In this document: piece by piece, positions 23,201 to 34,010 of the stretch
Position numbering within the stretch: the first letter of the stretch is position 1
Layout: each line of letters begins with the position of its first letter
The notes under the pieces: generated by a model
The model's input: the letters and a program-made list of their open reading frames with translations, nothing else
Told to the model about the DNA's origin: nothing
Databases searched by the model: none
Assembly: GCA_023375785.1 (NCBI GenBank)
Contig: SZWC01006725.1
Location: 7,672 to 63,757, forward strand
DNA length: 56,086 nt
Direction: 5' to 3'
Source of the DNA: Penium margaritaceum
Lineage: Eukaryota > Streptophyta > Zygnematophyceae > Desmidiales > Peniaceae
Position numbers and translations under genes: made by a program

Positions 23201-24086
23201 GAGCAAGCTAGAGAACGGCAAAGCAAGCGAGAGAGTGGTGGAGCAGGCCAAAGAATGGTGAAGCAAGCCAGAGAACGTTGGAGCAAGCAAGAGAACAGTG
23301 GAGCAAGGCAGAGAAAGGTGGAGCAGGCAAGAGAAAGGTGAAGCAAGCCAGAGAAAGGCAGAGCAAGCCAAAGAAAGGTGGAGCATGCCAGATAAAGGTG
23401 GAGCAAGTCAGAGAACGGTGTAGCAAGCCTGAAAACGGTGGAGCAAGCCAGAGAACAGTGGAGCAAGTCAGAGAACGGTGGAGCAAGCAAGAGAACAGTA
23501 GAGCAAGCCAGAGAAAGGTGGAGCAAGCCACAGAAAGGTAGAGCAAGCCAGAGAACGGTGGAGCATGTCAGAGAACGGTGGAGCAAGGAAGAGAACGGTG
23601 GAGCAAGCTAGAGAAAGGTGGAGCAGGCCAGAGAAAGGTGAAGCAAGCCAGAAAAAGATGGAACAAGCCAAAGAAAGGTGGAGCAAGGCAGAGAAAGGTG
23701 GAGCTAGTCAGAGAACAGTGGAGCAGGCCAGAGAATGGTGGAGCAAGTCAAGGAACGGTGGATCAAGCCAGAGAACGGTGGAGCAAGCCAGAGAATGGTT
23801 GAGCAAGACAGAGAACAGTGGAGCATGCGAGAGAAAAGGTGGAGCAAGCCAGAGAATGGTGGAGCAAGCTAGAGAACGGTGGAGCAAGCCAGAGAACAGT
23901 TGAGCAAGCCAGAGAATGGTGGAGCAAGCCAGAGAACGGTGGAGCAAGCCAGAGAAAGGTGGAGCAAGCCAGAGAACAGTGGAGCAAGCCATAGAAAGGT
24001 AGAGCAAGCCAGAGAAATGTGGAGCAAGCCAGAGAAAGGTAAAGTAAGCCAGAGAACGGTAGAGCAAGCCAGAGAACGGTGGAACA
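14204..24086. repeat. 20-bp minisatellite, block B
   Basis: Nearly 9.9 kb of the GTGGAGCAAGCCAGAGAACG tandem repeat, with monomers much more diverse than in the 100-bp block. Local block duplications are visible, for example 14767-14900 against 14947-15080, and a GTGGAGCGAGCGAGAGAACG-containing block near 21040 and 21210. Frames in both directions (SLACSTVLWLAPPFSGLL-type and EQARERWSKPENGGASQR-type) follow from the repeat and are not genes. It ends at the start of the copia 1 LTR. Confidence 0.95.
18008..18079. other. Assembly gap of 72 N inside the 20-bp array
   Basis: Seventy-two N characters. The 92 bp before the gap (17916-18007) are identical to the 92 bp after it (18080-18171), so the two contig ends probably overlap and the gap may not represent missing DNA. 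Confidence 0.95.
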
Positions 24087-24811
24087 TGTTGGCACTAGTG
24101 GGTATGGAGGCACCCTCAAGCATGCCTAGCTTTCACTGATGCACACTTCCAATGTTTTGGGGCAGCCAATGGGCACCAATGGTGAAGAGTGTGGAGCACA
24201 AGGATCATGGATGTGAGTGGGCAGAACATGTTGCATTCAGTGGAACTGAATCAAAATATGTTTTGTTACTTAGAGTAGTGATACTATACTAGATACTTAT
24301 AACCTGTGATGTAAGCCCCCCAACGCATCCAAGTACGCCCGAATCGGAGCAGTAGAGCCCCTGCTACAGCCGTCGAAGTAACCCTTGGTGGAGCCGCCCA
24401 CTTTGCCTTGTACGCTAGGCAACAGGAGGCGCTTCGACGATGACCCATCGAAGCACCTTTCCTCGTCCAGAAGTCAAGGTGAAGGTCACCCTGATCAAGG
24501 AAGTCCCTCTAGTAACTTTATTCACGGCCCAGTTGCATTTGGAGCTTGTTGGAGACAAACTCGGATCATTGGCCATGGATTATCCCGCCACCCATGGCGG
24601 GTACCAGATTCCACCCACCAAACACCCGAACTTCGGGATAGGCTAATGTTTTGAATACTCACTGAAATTGAACGGTTCAAAGCTCGATGTTGTATGGACA
24701 ATTCCAAGGAATCCAAATCTAAAGTCAGATGAGGCGTTAAACCACTCCCTTGTGGTCGAACCAGGGAGTACGATTAGCGGCACTCATGGCAAGGGGCACA
24801 TCATGTCAACA
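24087..24811 (-). repeat. 3' LTR of copia 1
   Basis: A 725-bp segment that starts TGTTGGC exactly where the 20-bp array ends and finishes GTCAACA. The reverse complement of that end is TGTTGAC, a 6 of 7 match. On the minus strand it directly follows a purine-rich AGAGGGAGAT tract (24812-24821) downstream of RNase H. No second LTR copy is present in the window, so the limits rest on the end motifs. Confidence 0.7.
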
Positions 24812-24865
24812 ATCTCCCTCTTGCACCGCAGCCTTGATGCCCTGTCCTTGGAACCTGTAGCCTTT

Positions 24866-25696
24866 TTAAGCCTCACAGTGCAGACCAGTCTCCATGCAGC
24901 TTGCACCTTGCCTGTCGTTGGGCTGTACCTTGGGCATGGCATCAACAAGCATGCGCTTAGTGCTACGATGCACAATAGCAGCATCTCCATTCGCCACCAA
25001 GTCCCGCGCGTAGTGATGCCAGATCTCGATGTGCTTGGTCCTCCTGTGTAGCAACGGGTTCCGTGTTAGGCTGATGGCACTCATGTTGTCTACATTGAGT
25101 ACCGCCGGCTTCCTTTGTGGCACTCTAATCTCCTTTCGCAGCCACCGCAGCCAAACCGCATCCTTTGCGGCTTCTGTGAGCGCGATGTACTTCGCTTTGG
25201 TGCTGGAAAGTGCCACACAACCCTGCTTCATGCTTGCCCATGAAATTACTGCATCACCAAGCACAAACATGTATCCCGACATTGATTTTCTGTCATCCAC
25301 ATCACCAGCCCAGCCTGTATTGGAGCAGCCAACCAACGCGAGGGAGTCGTCACGCGCTCCCCCTCCAAAAATGAGCCGCGGCTGTTTTGTCGCATTGCGA
25401 TATTGGAGGATCCGATTTACCGTTTGCCAATGCAGCGGCCCAGGGTCTGCAACATAGCGGCTCACTTGACCCTCCACAAAGGCCAGGTCGGGCCGCGTTG
25501 CCACCATGGCGTACATGATGCTCCCCACTGCAGACTGGTATGGCACACCTGCCATCTCCTCCTTTTCCTCATCCGTGCTCGGGCCCATGCTCGAGGTCAG
25601 CTCACATGTGGTATTCATGGGTGTGCCGTGGTACTCCTCCATGTTGTAGTGGTAGAGCACCTCTTGCACGAACTTTACCTGCCCCATCTTGAGCAT
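24866..25696 (-). pseudogene. copia 1 reverse transcriptase C-terminus and RNase H
   Basis: An open frame of about 276 residues on the minus strand. It begins in the RT connection region (YQSAVGSIMYAMVATRPDLA). It then covers the Copia RNase H with the GWAGD segment, SMSGYMFVLGDAVISW, VALSSTKAKYIAL (normally STEAEY) and the DNMSAISLTRNPLLHRRTKH motif. RNase H degrades the RNA strand during cDNA synthesis. The STEAEY motif reads STKAKY here, so two acidic residues are replaced, one of them probably catalytic. With the lost 5' half, this copy cannot be functional. Confidence 0.85.
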
Positions 25697-25758
25697 GCGT
25701 GCCTTGCGGTCCCTCTTGATGGTGACGCCGAGGTATTATTCGAGCTCGTCCATGTCAG

Positions 25759-26330
25759 TCATTTGAACCGACTGCCCAGCTGCCGCTTCAGGTTCACCAA
25801 TTCCTCCATATACGATGGCACGCGGATGAGATCATCCACGTAAAGAACCACGATCTGGTGCAACCACGGCTGCTTCCACACGTACACGCTGTGATCCGCC
25901 TCACAGCGCTCGAAGCCAAGCTTGGTCATGAAGCTGTCCATTTCAGGTACCACATGAGTGGCGCTTGCTTCGGCTTGTACAACGCCTTGTGAAGCCGGCA
26001 CACCTTCCCCGGCGACGCATCCACTTCCTCCGGCACCTCCATGTAGACCTCCTTGTGCAGGTCGTCATTGAGGAATGCGGTTCTCACATCCATTTGATGG
26101 ACTTTGTAGTCACGTGCCATCACCATTCAGAGGATGGAGCGGATGGAGGCAAACTTCACCACCGGTGCAAAGGTTTCATCGTAGTGTTCACCCTTCTGTT
26201 GGACGTACCCCTTTGCGACCAGCTCCGCCTTGTACCACTCTACCTTCTCCTCCTCGGTGAGCTTCTTCTTGAAGATCCACTTAAAGCGAGTGATTTTCAC
26301 AACCTCCGGCCTGTCAATCAGCTGCCAAGT
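25759..26330 (-). pseudogene. copia 1 reverse transcriptase core, frame-broken
   Basis: RT is split over at least three minus-strand frames. The upstream frame (25926-26126) carries VHQMDVRTAFLNDDLHKEVY and KVCRLHKALYKPKQAP, the palm and finger motifs of Copia RT. The next frame (25759-26001) carries VVLYVDDLIRV, with an intact YVDD at about 25831-25842. Weak continuation toward 26330 corresponds to the N-terminal RT segment. Frameshifts and stops separate the parts. Confidence 0.75.
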
Positions 26331-26869
26331 GCCGTTCTCTTCATGGGAGGCGAGCTCAGATTTTATAGCTCCCGTCCACTCAGCCCCATCCTTCCACTAC
26401 AACGCCTCCTTGACGGTCTCCGGCTCCTCTTGCACAAAGAATGCTCAAGAAAACCCAGTCCAGATGCCCTCCGCCGCATCGTACCTCTTTGCCGACCTCC
26501 TTACACGTCCGCTTCTCCGAGGCTGCTGCTATTGAGGCTGCTGCTGCTGCTGCCGCCGCTTCTGCTGCTACTGCTGCCCCCTCACGGTGCCACTCCCACC
26601 GCTGGCCTGCTCCCCCTCTCTTGGGGACCGTGGAGATGCGGGTTGACTACCCACCTCTTCCTTCAGCTCCACTGCTGCAGGCGCTTTGGACTCATTGTCT
26701 GACTTGCCTGAATTCAAATCAGCCGCTTCCCCATCGCCCGGATGGTTCTCGCCGGTTGGAGCCGCTCCCCCTCAAGGAGTGGCAGCCACTCCCCATGCTT
26801 GGAGAGACCCGCGTCCTTGTCCGTCTAACGGTTGTCCTGGTTGAACGTGACGTCGTGAATCTTCACGAC

Positions 26870-27143
26870 CTACTGCCTCCGCGGGTCAAAGAGCCGGTAT
26901 GCCTTGCTCCCGCTCTCGTACCTGGCGAAGATGCACCGACGAGTCTGCAGGTACAGCTTGCCCCGCCCCTCCCGTGCCTGCACAACAGCATGTACAACAC
27001 AGCCCAATGTGCAGAGGTGAGCCATGGTTGGCTTCCTCTTGCTCCACACCTCTTGTGGCGTCTTCCACACCTGGTACTCCGCGTCTTTTAGCGACTTTGT
27101 CGACGTCAGGTTCGCGGCTGGACCCTAGAAGAGATTGCTGCAC
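26870..27143 (-). pseudogene. copia 1 integrase C-terminal fragment
   Basis: The minus-strand frame contains KTPQEVWSKRKPTMAHL followed by GKLYLQTRRCIFARYESG and YRLFDP. These match the segment after the catalytic core of Copia integrase (TPxExWxGxKPxxxHLRxFG, then KxxFxGYxxxxKxYR). The catalytic core itself is missing. Between this and the RT, 26400-26860 is a low-complexity linker rich in GCTGCT-type triplets. Confidence 0.75.
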
Positions 27144-27154
27144 ACCTTCCCCCT

Positions 27155-28464
27155 TGTTGGAAAAAGGACAGGCGTTAGATTATCTCGATCAAATGATCTA
27201 CTGGGCTCGGCACAACATCAACAAAAAGGGAAAACAAGAGGGCCGAGAGAGAGATCCTCATCTCTCTCTCGACCCTCCTGTCTATCCTACATGGCGGGGC
27301 ATGGTATGGCTGTGGGCAGGCCTCTTTAGTCGTCCCACTGATCCACCCATCCGCGGCCCTACTTTCTCTACTCATCCTATTGGAGCTCTGGAGAGCTGAT
27401 AGAATAACTCTACCGGAAGCCATACATTTGGGCAGTTTTTGGACCAACAAGATGTGGTCTAGCAGATGAGGCGAGAGTGCAAGCGTGAGCTCCTCTCGAC
27501 TCCGAGGCTCCTGACGTGGCAAAGAACAAGGAAACACGGAAGATATTCCTCTTTCTAAAGATGGATCCTGTGGTCAGGCATCCTGCAAGGGCAGTTGGAT
27601 TGATCGGCGCCGTCGCTGAATCGAGAGGTGCGGTCAGTCCATCATCGTGAGACAAATGCCTGAGCCAGATTGATGGTCATGAAGAAGCTACCGCAGATCC
27701 AGACGATCTCGTCCGTGGATCGCACCGAGGGCGCTGGGCATCCGCCAACCTCGGTCTGCCGATGATCGGAGATCATCGAGCGGTGTCCAGAAGATCCTGT
27801 GAAGACACAAGGAGACCGGACTGTGCCAACACTTGTACTTTTCTGCTTCTAGCTAGTGTAGACAGATAAGTAGCTGTAGGTTTGTATTTCCTATTACTTC
27901 GTCTGTGTGTAACCATTTTGAACAAGCTTGGTACCGTTGGAAAGCTTGTGAGACGAGTCGTGTAACTGTGCCTTCAGTTCATACTCTTGAATCGCACAGT
28001 CAGTGACATTACTNCTCGTCCGTGGATCGCACCGAGGGCGCTGGGCATCCGCCAACCTCGGTCTGCCGATGATCGGAGATCATCGAGCGGTGTCCAGAAG
28101 ATCCTGTGAAGACACAAGGAGACCGGACTGTGCCAACACTTGTACTTTTCTGCTTCTAGCTAGTGTAGACAGATAAGTAGCTGTAGTTTTGTATTTCCTA
28201 TCACTTCGTCTGTGTGTAACCATTTTGAACAAGCTTGGTACCGTTGGAAAGCTTGTGAGACGAGTCGTGTAACTGTGCCTTCAGTTCATACTCTTGAATC
28301 ACACAGTTAGTGAAATTACTGAGGCAAGAGTGCCTGTGTGTATGTGAGTGATAACTCATAGCTGAGAGATCATCACCAACGATTCAGTGTAGTACCAGAG
28401 AGTTGAACCATCAGAGAACCTCAGCTGAAGATCTCTAGAGATTCTGTTATGTAAAAATCCAACA
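27155..28464 (+). repeat. 5' LTR of copia 2 (contains a probable assembly duplication)
   Basis: Begins TGTTGGAAAAAGG and ends AAAAATCCAACA. The segment 27708-28013 is repeated with a few mismatches at 28015-28320, on either side of one N at 28014. The 3' LTR has this segment only once, so the true LTR is probably about 1.0 kb. Confidence 0.92.
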
Positions 28465-28466
28465 TT

Positions 28467-28478
28467 TGGTATCAGAGC
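28467..28478 (+). other. Primer binding site of copia 2, initiator-Met tRNA type
   Basis: TGGTATCAGAGC lies two bases after the CA end of the 5' LTR and continues as AGGTGAC. This is the standard initiator-Met tRNA complement for minus-strand cDNA priming. Confidence 0.92.
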
Positions 28479-28505
28479 AGGTGACATCTTCAGATCTACG
28501 CAACT

Positions 28506-30450
28506 ATGGCGGCAACAATCAACAATGGAGATCACTTCAAAGTGGCGCCGTTTGACGGCGATGACTACCATACCTTTGCTTTCAACATTGAGATGATGTT
28601 TCTAAACAAAGGCCTATGGGGCATCGTCTGCAATCCTCCCACAGACACATTACCTGCAGGAGCCTCACCTGAAGAACAAGTCAGCTGGAAGCGGCGTTGT
28701 GATCAGGCCTTCTCAATTCTGGCACTAAATCTAACAGAGTGACTCAAGTTTATCATCAGAGAAAACAATTCAACCAACTGTCCAAGGAAAGCCTGGAAGG
28801 CCCTGAAGAGTCGCTATGAAAGGACGAGCGATGTTGAGTTGGGAAGTCTACTGACAGAGTTTCATACTCGGCAAATAGAAGAAGGAACATGTCTGGAAGA
28901 CCATGTGTCGCACCTCAAACACCTGGCCAGCCGTATTTCATCGATGGGAGAAGTCATCTCTGAAAGAGTTCTAGTACTAACTCTCTTTCGTGGACTACCT
29001 GCCAGATTCAAAGACACTATCAACCGACTTCAGACTTTTCAGAAACAGGGGAAGACCTTTGATGCTCAACTTGCTGAACTCCGGACAACATTACAGCAAG
29101 CTATTGGAGCACAAGGAAGAGCCGCAGGTGGGGCACCTGGTGCCGCCGCTGAAGCAGCACCCGCAATAGCAGCAGCAGCACCACTTGGAAGTCAACCATA
29201 CTCTCTGACTCTGGAGAAGGCTGTCAAAGAACTCATGATGGTTGAAGAACAGTATGTCAAGGACAACGGAGGTGAAACCGGCCTTGTGACCAAATACCAA
29301 GGACAAAGGACAAAGAAATTTGGAGCTTATGGAAACGGCAGTCAGGGATCTCTTACACATTTCAACAGCAGAGATCAACCAACCCCGCATTCACCATGGG
29401 GCTTTGTTCCACCAACTGATCGAGTGTGCTGGACATGCAAGCAGAAGGGACATATTGCCGTGGACTGCCCTAAACGACGCCCACACTTCGCTCGCCATTA
29501 TGGAGCTCGCCGACCCCATCAAGCAATGCTGACCACTTACATGTCCACCGTGGCTGCTTTTCTTACAGGATCCACCAAAGCACAGGAATCATCAGACAAA
29601 GAAGACAATTTTCAGCTGAATCTTCTATCTGAAGGACCAATCCTGCCTGACAAAGACATGTCAGCCTCACAGCCAGAGCATCCCATCTATGGTTCAGCAA
29701 CAGAAGAAACAACACATCACACCCTGACAGAAGAAGAATTTGTGACTGAAGAGCTGGCCATGTGCTCCATCGACAGTGCCCTTCTTCTGGCTGCTGGCAT
29801 TCTGGCATGGATCATGGACTCTGGCTGTACAAAACATATGATCTGCAAGACGGACTGGTTTATCAACTTCAAGCATTTCCTGACACCACGAGAAGTCCGC
29901 CTTGGTGATGGGAGGACTATCCCTGCCTACGGGCAAGGGACAGTCAAGGTTGGCATCAAATGCAATGGCAAACCAGCCATAAGGACCTTCGAGGATGTAC
30001 TCTATGTGCCAGACCTTGCAGCCAATCTTCTCTCAGTTACAAAGCTCAACGACAAAGGCTTCAAAGTTGTGTTTGACACTGATAAGAACTGCAAGGTGTA
30101 CAACCAGACATCCCAACTGGCAGCAGTGGCTACTCGAATGGGCAATCTGACTGTCCTTGACACCAGCAAACCCTCAAGACACCCAGAAACACAAGAGATG
30201 GCGTTTGTGGCCTCTTCACCTACATCGGCTAAAACAACAACTCTGTCAACCATGACAGAACTTTGGCACAAGCGGCTGGCACATGTCAGCTATCCCACTC
30301 TAACCAAAATGGCTGCAGATTCAGTTGCTTACGATCTACCAGAAAGCCTATTGCAAGACAGAGAAGCACCCATGTGTGAAGGTTGCATCACCGGCAAACA
30401 ACATCGAGCGCCTTTTTCTCTCACTTCCGTCACATCGGACGCAAGAGTGT
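28506..30450 (+). pseudogene. copia 2 gag, protease and start of integrase (internal TGA)
   Basis: The frame starts at the ATG at 28506, 28 bases after the primer binding site. It encodes a Copia gag beginning MAATINNGDHFKVAPFDGDD. A TGA at 28740-28742 interrupts it, and the same frame then continues open to about 30440. It contains gag helices, an Ala-rich spacer, a CX2CX4HX4C zinc knuckle (29427-29468), a DSG protease active site (29817-29825) and the LLSVTKL protease tail. The integrase zinc-binding HHCC segment follows (LWHKRLAHVSYPTL to CEGCITGKQHR, about 30261-30395). Integrase continues in another frame after a shift between about 30418 and 30450. The gag packages RNA and the protease would process the polyprotein. 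Confidence 0.88.
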
Positions 30451-33162
30451 CTGGAACTTGTGCACATGGATCTCTGCTACATCAAGGAAGGCTCTCTCTA
30501 TAACAAGCACTATTTTCTCGTTATCCTGAATGACTACACGCATATGGTCTGGACCCGGATTCTTCGCTTCAAGTCTGACGCTATTGAAGAGATTAAAACC
30601 TCGGTTCGACAGGTTGAAAACGAGACCAGCCTGACAGTCAAGAAGATCCGAACTGACAACGGGACAGAGTTTGTCAACCGCAACCTCAAAGCCTTCTACA
30701 ATGAAATAGGCATTCAACACCAAACCACGGTGCCATATACTCCACAACAGAATGGCAAAGCAGAGAGGATGAATCAGACCCTCCTTGAAAGAGTCCGGAC
30801 TATGCTTCATACAGCCGGCCTCTCATCCGCGTTCTAGGCTGAAGCTCTCCACACCGCAGCATACATCAAAAATCGTCTCCCCACAACTGAGCTGCCTGTA
30901 GGTGCATCCACACCCTATGAAGCATGGACCGGGAACAAGCCTTATCTGGGACACATTCGTATATTCGGATGCACAGCGCATGCCTGGGTCCGTCCAGAAG
31001 AACGCTCCAAGCTGGATCCACGATCCAAAGTCTGTATCCTTCTTGGGTACGAGACACGTGACATCTACCGACTCTGGGATCCAGACTCCAAACGTGTGAT
31101 TCAGAGCAGGCAACCCATCTTCGACAAAAGTTAATTCAACCGTGCACGTGACGCAACACCACCAGCAGTCACGCCTACTGTCTACATTGAGACAACACCA
31201 CCACCTCTGCAAAACTTCTCTGTCGATCTCACACCTGATAACCACGCTGGTGTTCTCCCTCCGGTGGTTCCAGAGGAACATTGTCATGCTCCCGCTGCCT
31301 CACAGAAGGTCGTCTCCGGCACCCCGTCACAATCAGGACTACGACGGTCAGCCAGACTCACCAGACCTCCGACATTCCTTCAGCTTGGTTTTCTGTCCAC
31401 AACCGAGCTCTCCGCAGACGAAGACCTTGATCACACAGCACTACTCACACAAGTGGTGGATCCCACCAGCTTCAAAGATGCTATGCGTCGCCCAGATGCA
31501 GACCAATGGCGCCAAGCAGCTCAAGAGGAGCTCTCTCAACTTCAAAAACAGCACACATGGGATCTGGTTCCTCGACCACCCAACACGCCCATTGTCACAT
31601 GTAAGTGGGTGTTCAAGACCAAGCTGACCAGTGCAGGTACACCTGATTGCCACAAGGCACGCCTCGTTGCACAAGGTTTCAGCCAAGTCCTTGGAGTGAA
31701 CTACCAAGACACTTTTGCACCAGTGGCCAAGTACTCATCCATCAGGGTGATCCTCTCTCTGGCTGCTAACAACAAATGGCATCTCCATCAAATGGACGTC
31801 AAAAGTGCCTTCCTCAACGGTGANTTCAGCCAAGTCCTTGGAGTGAACTACCAAGACACTTTTGCACCGGTGGCCAAGTACTCATCCATCAGGGTGATCC
31901 TCTCTCTGGCTGCTAACAACAAATGGCATCTCCATCAAATGGACGTCAAAAGTGCCTTCCTCAACGGTGATCTCAAAGAAGTCATCTACATGACCCAACC
32001 AGAAGGTTTCATATCCCCAGATCACCCCGATCATGTCTGCAAACTCAACAAGTCTCTGTATGGGCTGAAGCAAGCTCCACGACAGTGGAACCTGAAAATC
32101 CACGAGTTCTTTTTGGTCCAAGGTCTCCAACGCCTGCACTCTGACCACTCTGTGTACTTCCGCGGAGGGTCCAACCTTCTCGGCGTTATTCTCTACGTGA
32201 ACGACCTTATTCTGTTTGGACCGTCCCTCTATGTTCTGGATACCCTCAAACAGCAGCTTTCTCGCCGTTTTGAGATGACTGACATGGGGCCTCTCAAGTA
32301 CTACCTTGGGATTCAAATCACTCATGACATCCTGCACGGTCAAGTAATGCTAACCCAGGCCACTTATGCTCAACGTGTGGCTGACAAGTTCGGGCTTGGT
32401 ACATCCACTCCCCAAACCACCCCACTCTCCAAGGATCATGGTCTTACCAAACCAGTCACAGCAGCCACACCCTTGGCCTCCTTGGAAGATGCCCAAGCTT
32501 TCCTGCGCATGGTGGGTTCCCTGATGTACTCTTCTGTGGCTACAAGACCTGACCTCTCATTTGCTGTTGGCCTCCTCAGTCAAGGCTGTCAGCGCCCTAC
32601 TGCTGCTCACATCGTAGCCGCCAAGCGTAGTATTCGCTATCTCCGCGGGTCTGCTTCTCTTGCTATCCGCTACTCCTCTGGAAACAATGTTCTCCAGGGC
32701 TTCTGTGATGCTGATCTCTCTGGTGATCACACCACCAGCCGCTCCACCTCTGGGTATGTTTTCCTCCTCAGCGGTGGACCCGTCAGCTGGCGCAGCAAGA
32801 AGCAATCTGTGGTCGCTCTCTCTTCTACGGAAGCTGAATACATCGCAAAAAGCGAATGCACAAGAGAGCCGGTCTGGCTTCGTATGCTTCCGAGGGAGCT
32901 TGGCCTTGATCAACTCGAGCCTACGCCCATCCACTGTGATAACGAAGGGGCTATCGCTCTCTCCGAGGATCCAGTTCTCCATGACCGCACCAAGCACGTT
33001 CGTCGGCAGTACCACTACGTTTGCGATGCTGTTGCGGAGGGCGAAGTTGTCATGCATTACCTCCCCACTGCCGATCAAAATGCTAACATCTTCACCAAAG
33101 CTCTCTCTGCCGATTGTCACACTCATCACTACACTCGCTTGGGTATTCTCTCCTCGTCCTGA
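30420..33162 (+). pseudogene. copia 2 integrase core, reverse transcriptase and RNase H
   Basis: This frame continues from the shift. The integrase core has VHMDLCYI, RTDNGTEFVN and TPQQNGKAERMNQT, so the three acidic positions look intact. A TAG at 30835-30837 and a TAA at 31132-31134 interrupt it. From 31264 it is open to the TGA at 33160. RT carries CKWVFKTKL, ARLVAQGFSQ, QMDVKSAFLNG, SLYGLKQAPRQW and YVND at 32194-32205 in place of YVDD. A 146-bp segment (31678-31823) is repeated at 31825-31970 around an N, in frame. RNase H has CDADLSGD, STSGYVF, ALSSTEAEYIA, DNEGAI and HDRTKHV. The YVND change replaces a metal-binding aspartate and should abolish polymerase activity. Confidence 0.9.
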
Positions 33163-33825
33163 CCCTCATCGGCGCTGTCTTCTTCCTCCTCGGTTCCTCC
33201 CCGCTGCCGCTCATTCCCGGCTCTCTCTTTCCGTCCCCCCCGTATGAGGCGTTGGGACGGACGGAGATTGTCCTCGGTGGAACCGTCGTCGCTTCCCGTT
33301 TCCGTGCCCCCCACATGAGGCGTTGGCATGGATGCGGGTTGCGTGCGACCGTTTTCCCCACCTCCTTTTGCTTCTGCCTGCCGCTGTTCTCTATCTCCTT
33401 GCGCTTTTCTTTCCTCTCGTGCCTCGGTCCTCACATAACGCCAACGCCCTCTCCCCCTGGCTTGTTCGACGCTGGAGCCACGCCGCTCCAAACTGCAATT
33501 TCTCTCCCATTATATCCTGCTCGTTTCTTCATCTCTTTCTGACCCCCATGGGTGGGCTGCCCCTGTCAAGCTCACCCTGCGAGCCGGATGCGCAGGAGGC
33601 GGCCCCCTCCCCCAAGTCCGGGCAGGGTGTGCTGTTGGGACCCGTCTAATTTCTCAGCCGTCGGGGCGCTGCCCGGGCTACAAAGTTCTCACCGGCCCAC
33701 TGTACACCCTGCGTCTTGCTGCTCCGGACTTCTCTCTTTTCTCTCTCCGCGAGGCTCGGTTGNNNNNNNNNNNNNNNNNNNNNNNNNNNNNNNNNNNNNN
33801 NNNNNNNNNNNNNNNNNNNNNNNNN

Positions 33826-33859
<34 letters not shown>

Positions 33860-33997
33860 TTTCTTTTGCCGAGCATTCCCGTGCCTTGCCCTGTCTCCTT
33901 TTTTTCTGTCGCCCCCATCCTCCCGGCTCTATTCTCACGGGGGGGGGCTTCTTTCTTTTTCCACATGTCGGCTCCAACTTCATCAGCGCTGGATCGA
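33163..33997 (+). other. copia 2 3' untranslated region with a 63-N gap and a long G run
   Basis: Pyrimidine-rich sequence without a recognisable gene between the RNase H stop and the polypurine tract. It contains 63 N (33763-33825) followed directly by a run of 33 G (33826-33858). Two short segments sharing ATGAGGCGTTGG occur near 33245 and 33313. Frames here are low-complexity and not supported as genes. Confidence 0.7.
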
Positions 33998-34010
33998 CAA
34001 GGGGGGGGGA
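33998..34010 (+). other. Polypurine tract of copia 2
   Basis: CAAGGGGGGGGGA directly abuts the TGTTGG start of the 3' LTR, the expected position for the plus-strand primer. Confidence 0.88.

Larger units (their letters stand above)
24087..27154 (-). mobile_element. copia 1: 5'-truncated Copia retrotransposon, minus strand
   Basis: On the minus strand the order is end of integrase, linker, reverse transcriptase, RNase H, polypurine tract, 3' LTR. The integrase core, gag, primer binding site and 5' LTR are absent. The upstream side is cut where copia 2 has inserted, and the sequence beyond copia 2 does not continue this element. Its RT and RNase H motifs resemble copia 3 at the right edge more than copia 2, for example the shared PYQSAVGS and MYAMV strings. 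Confidence 0.85.

Noticed and set aside
10179..24086. Possible CRISPR-like array
   Set aside because: The 20-bp and 100-bp units are directly tandem with no unique spacers, and no cas-like gene is present.
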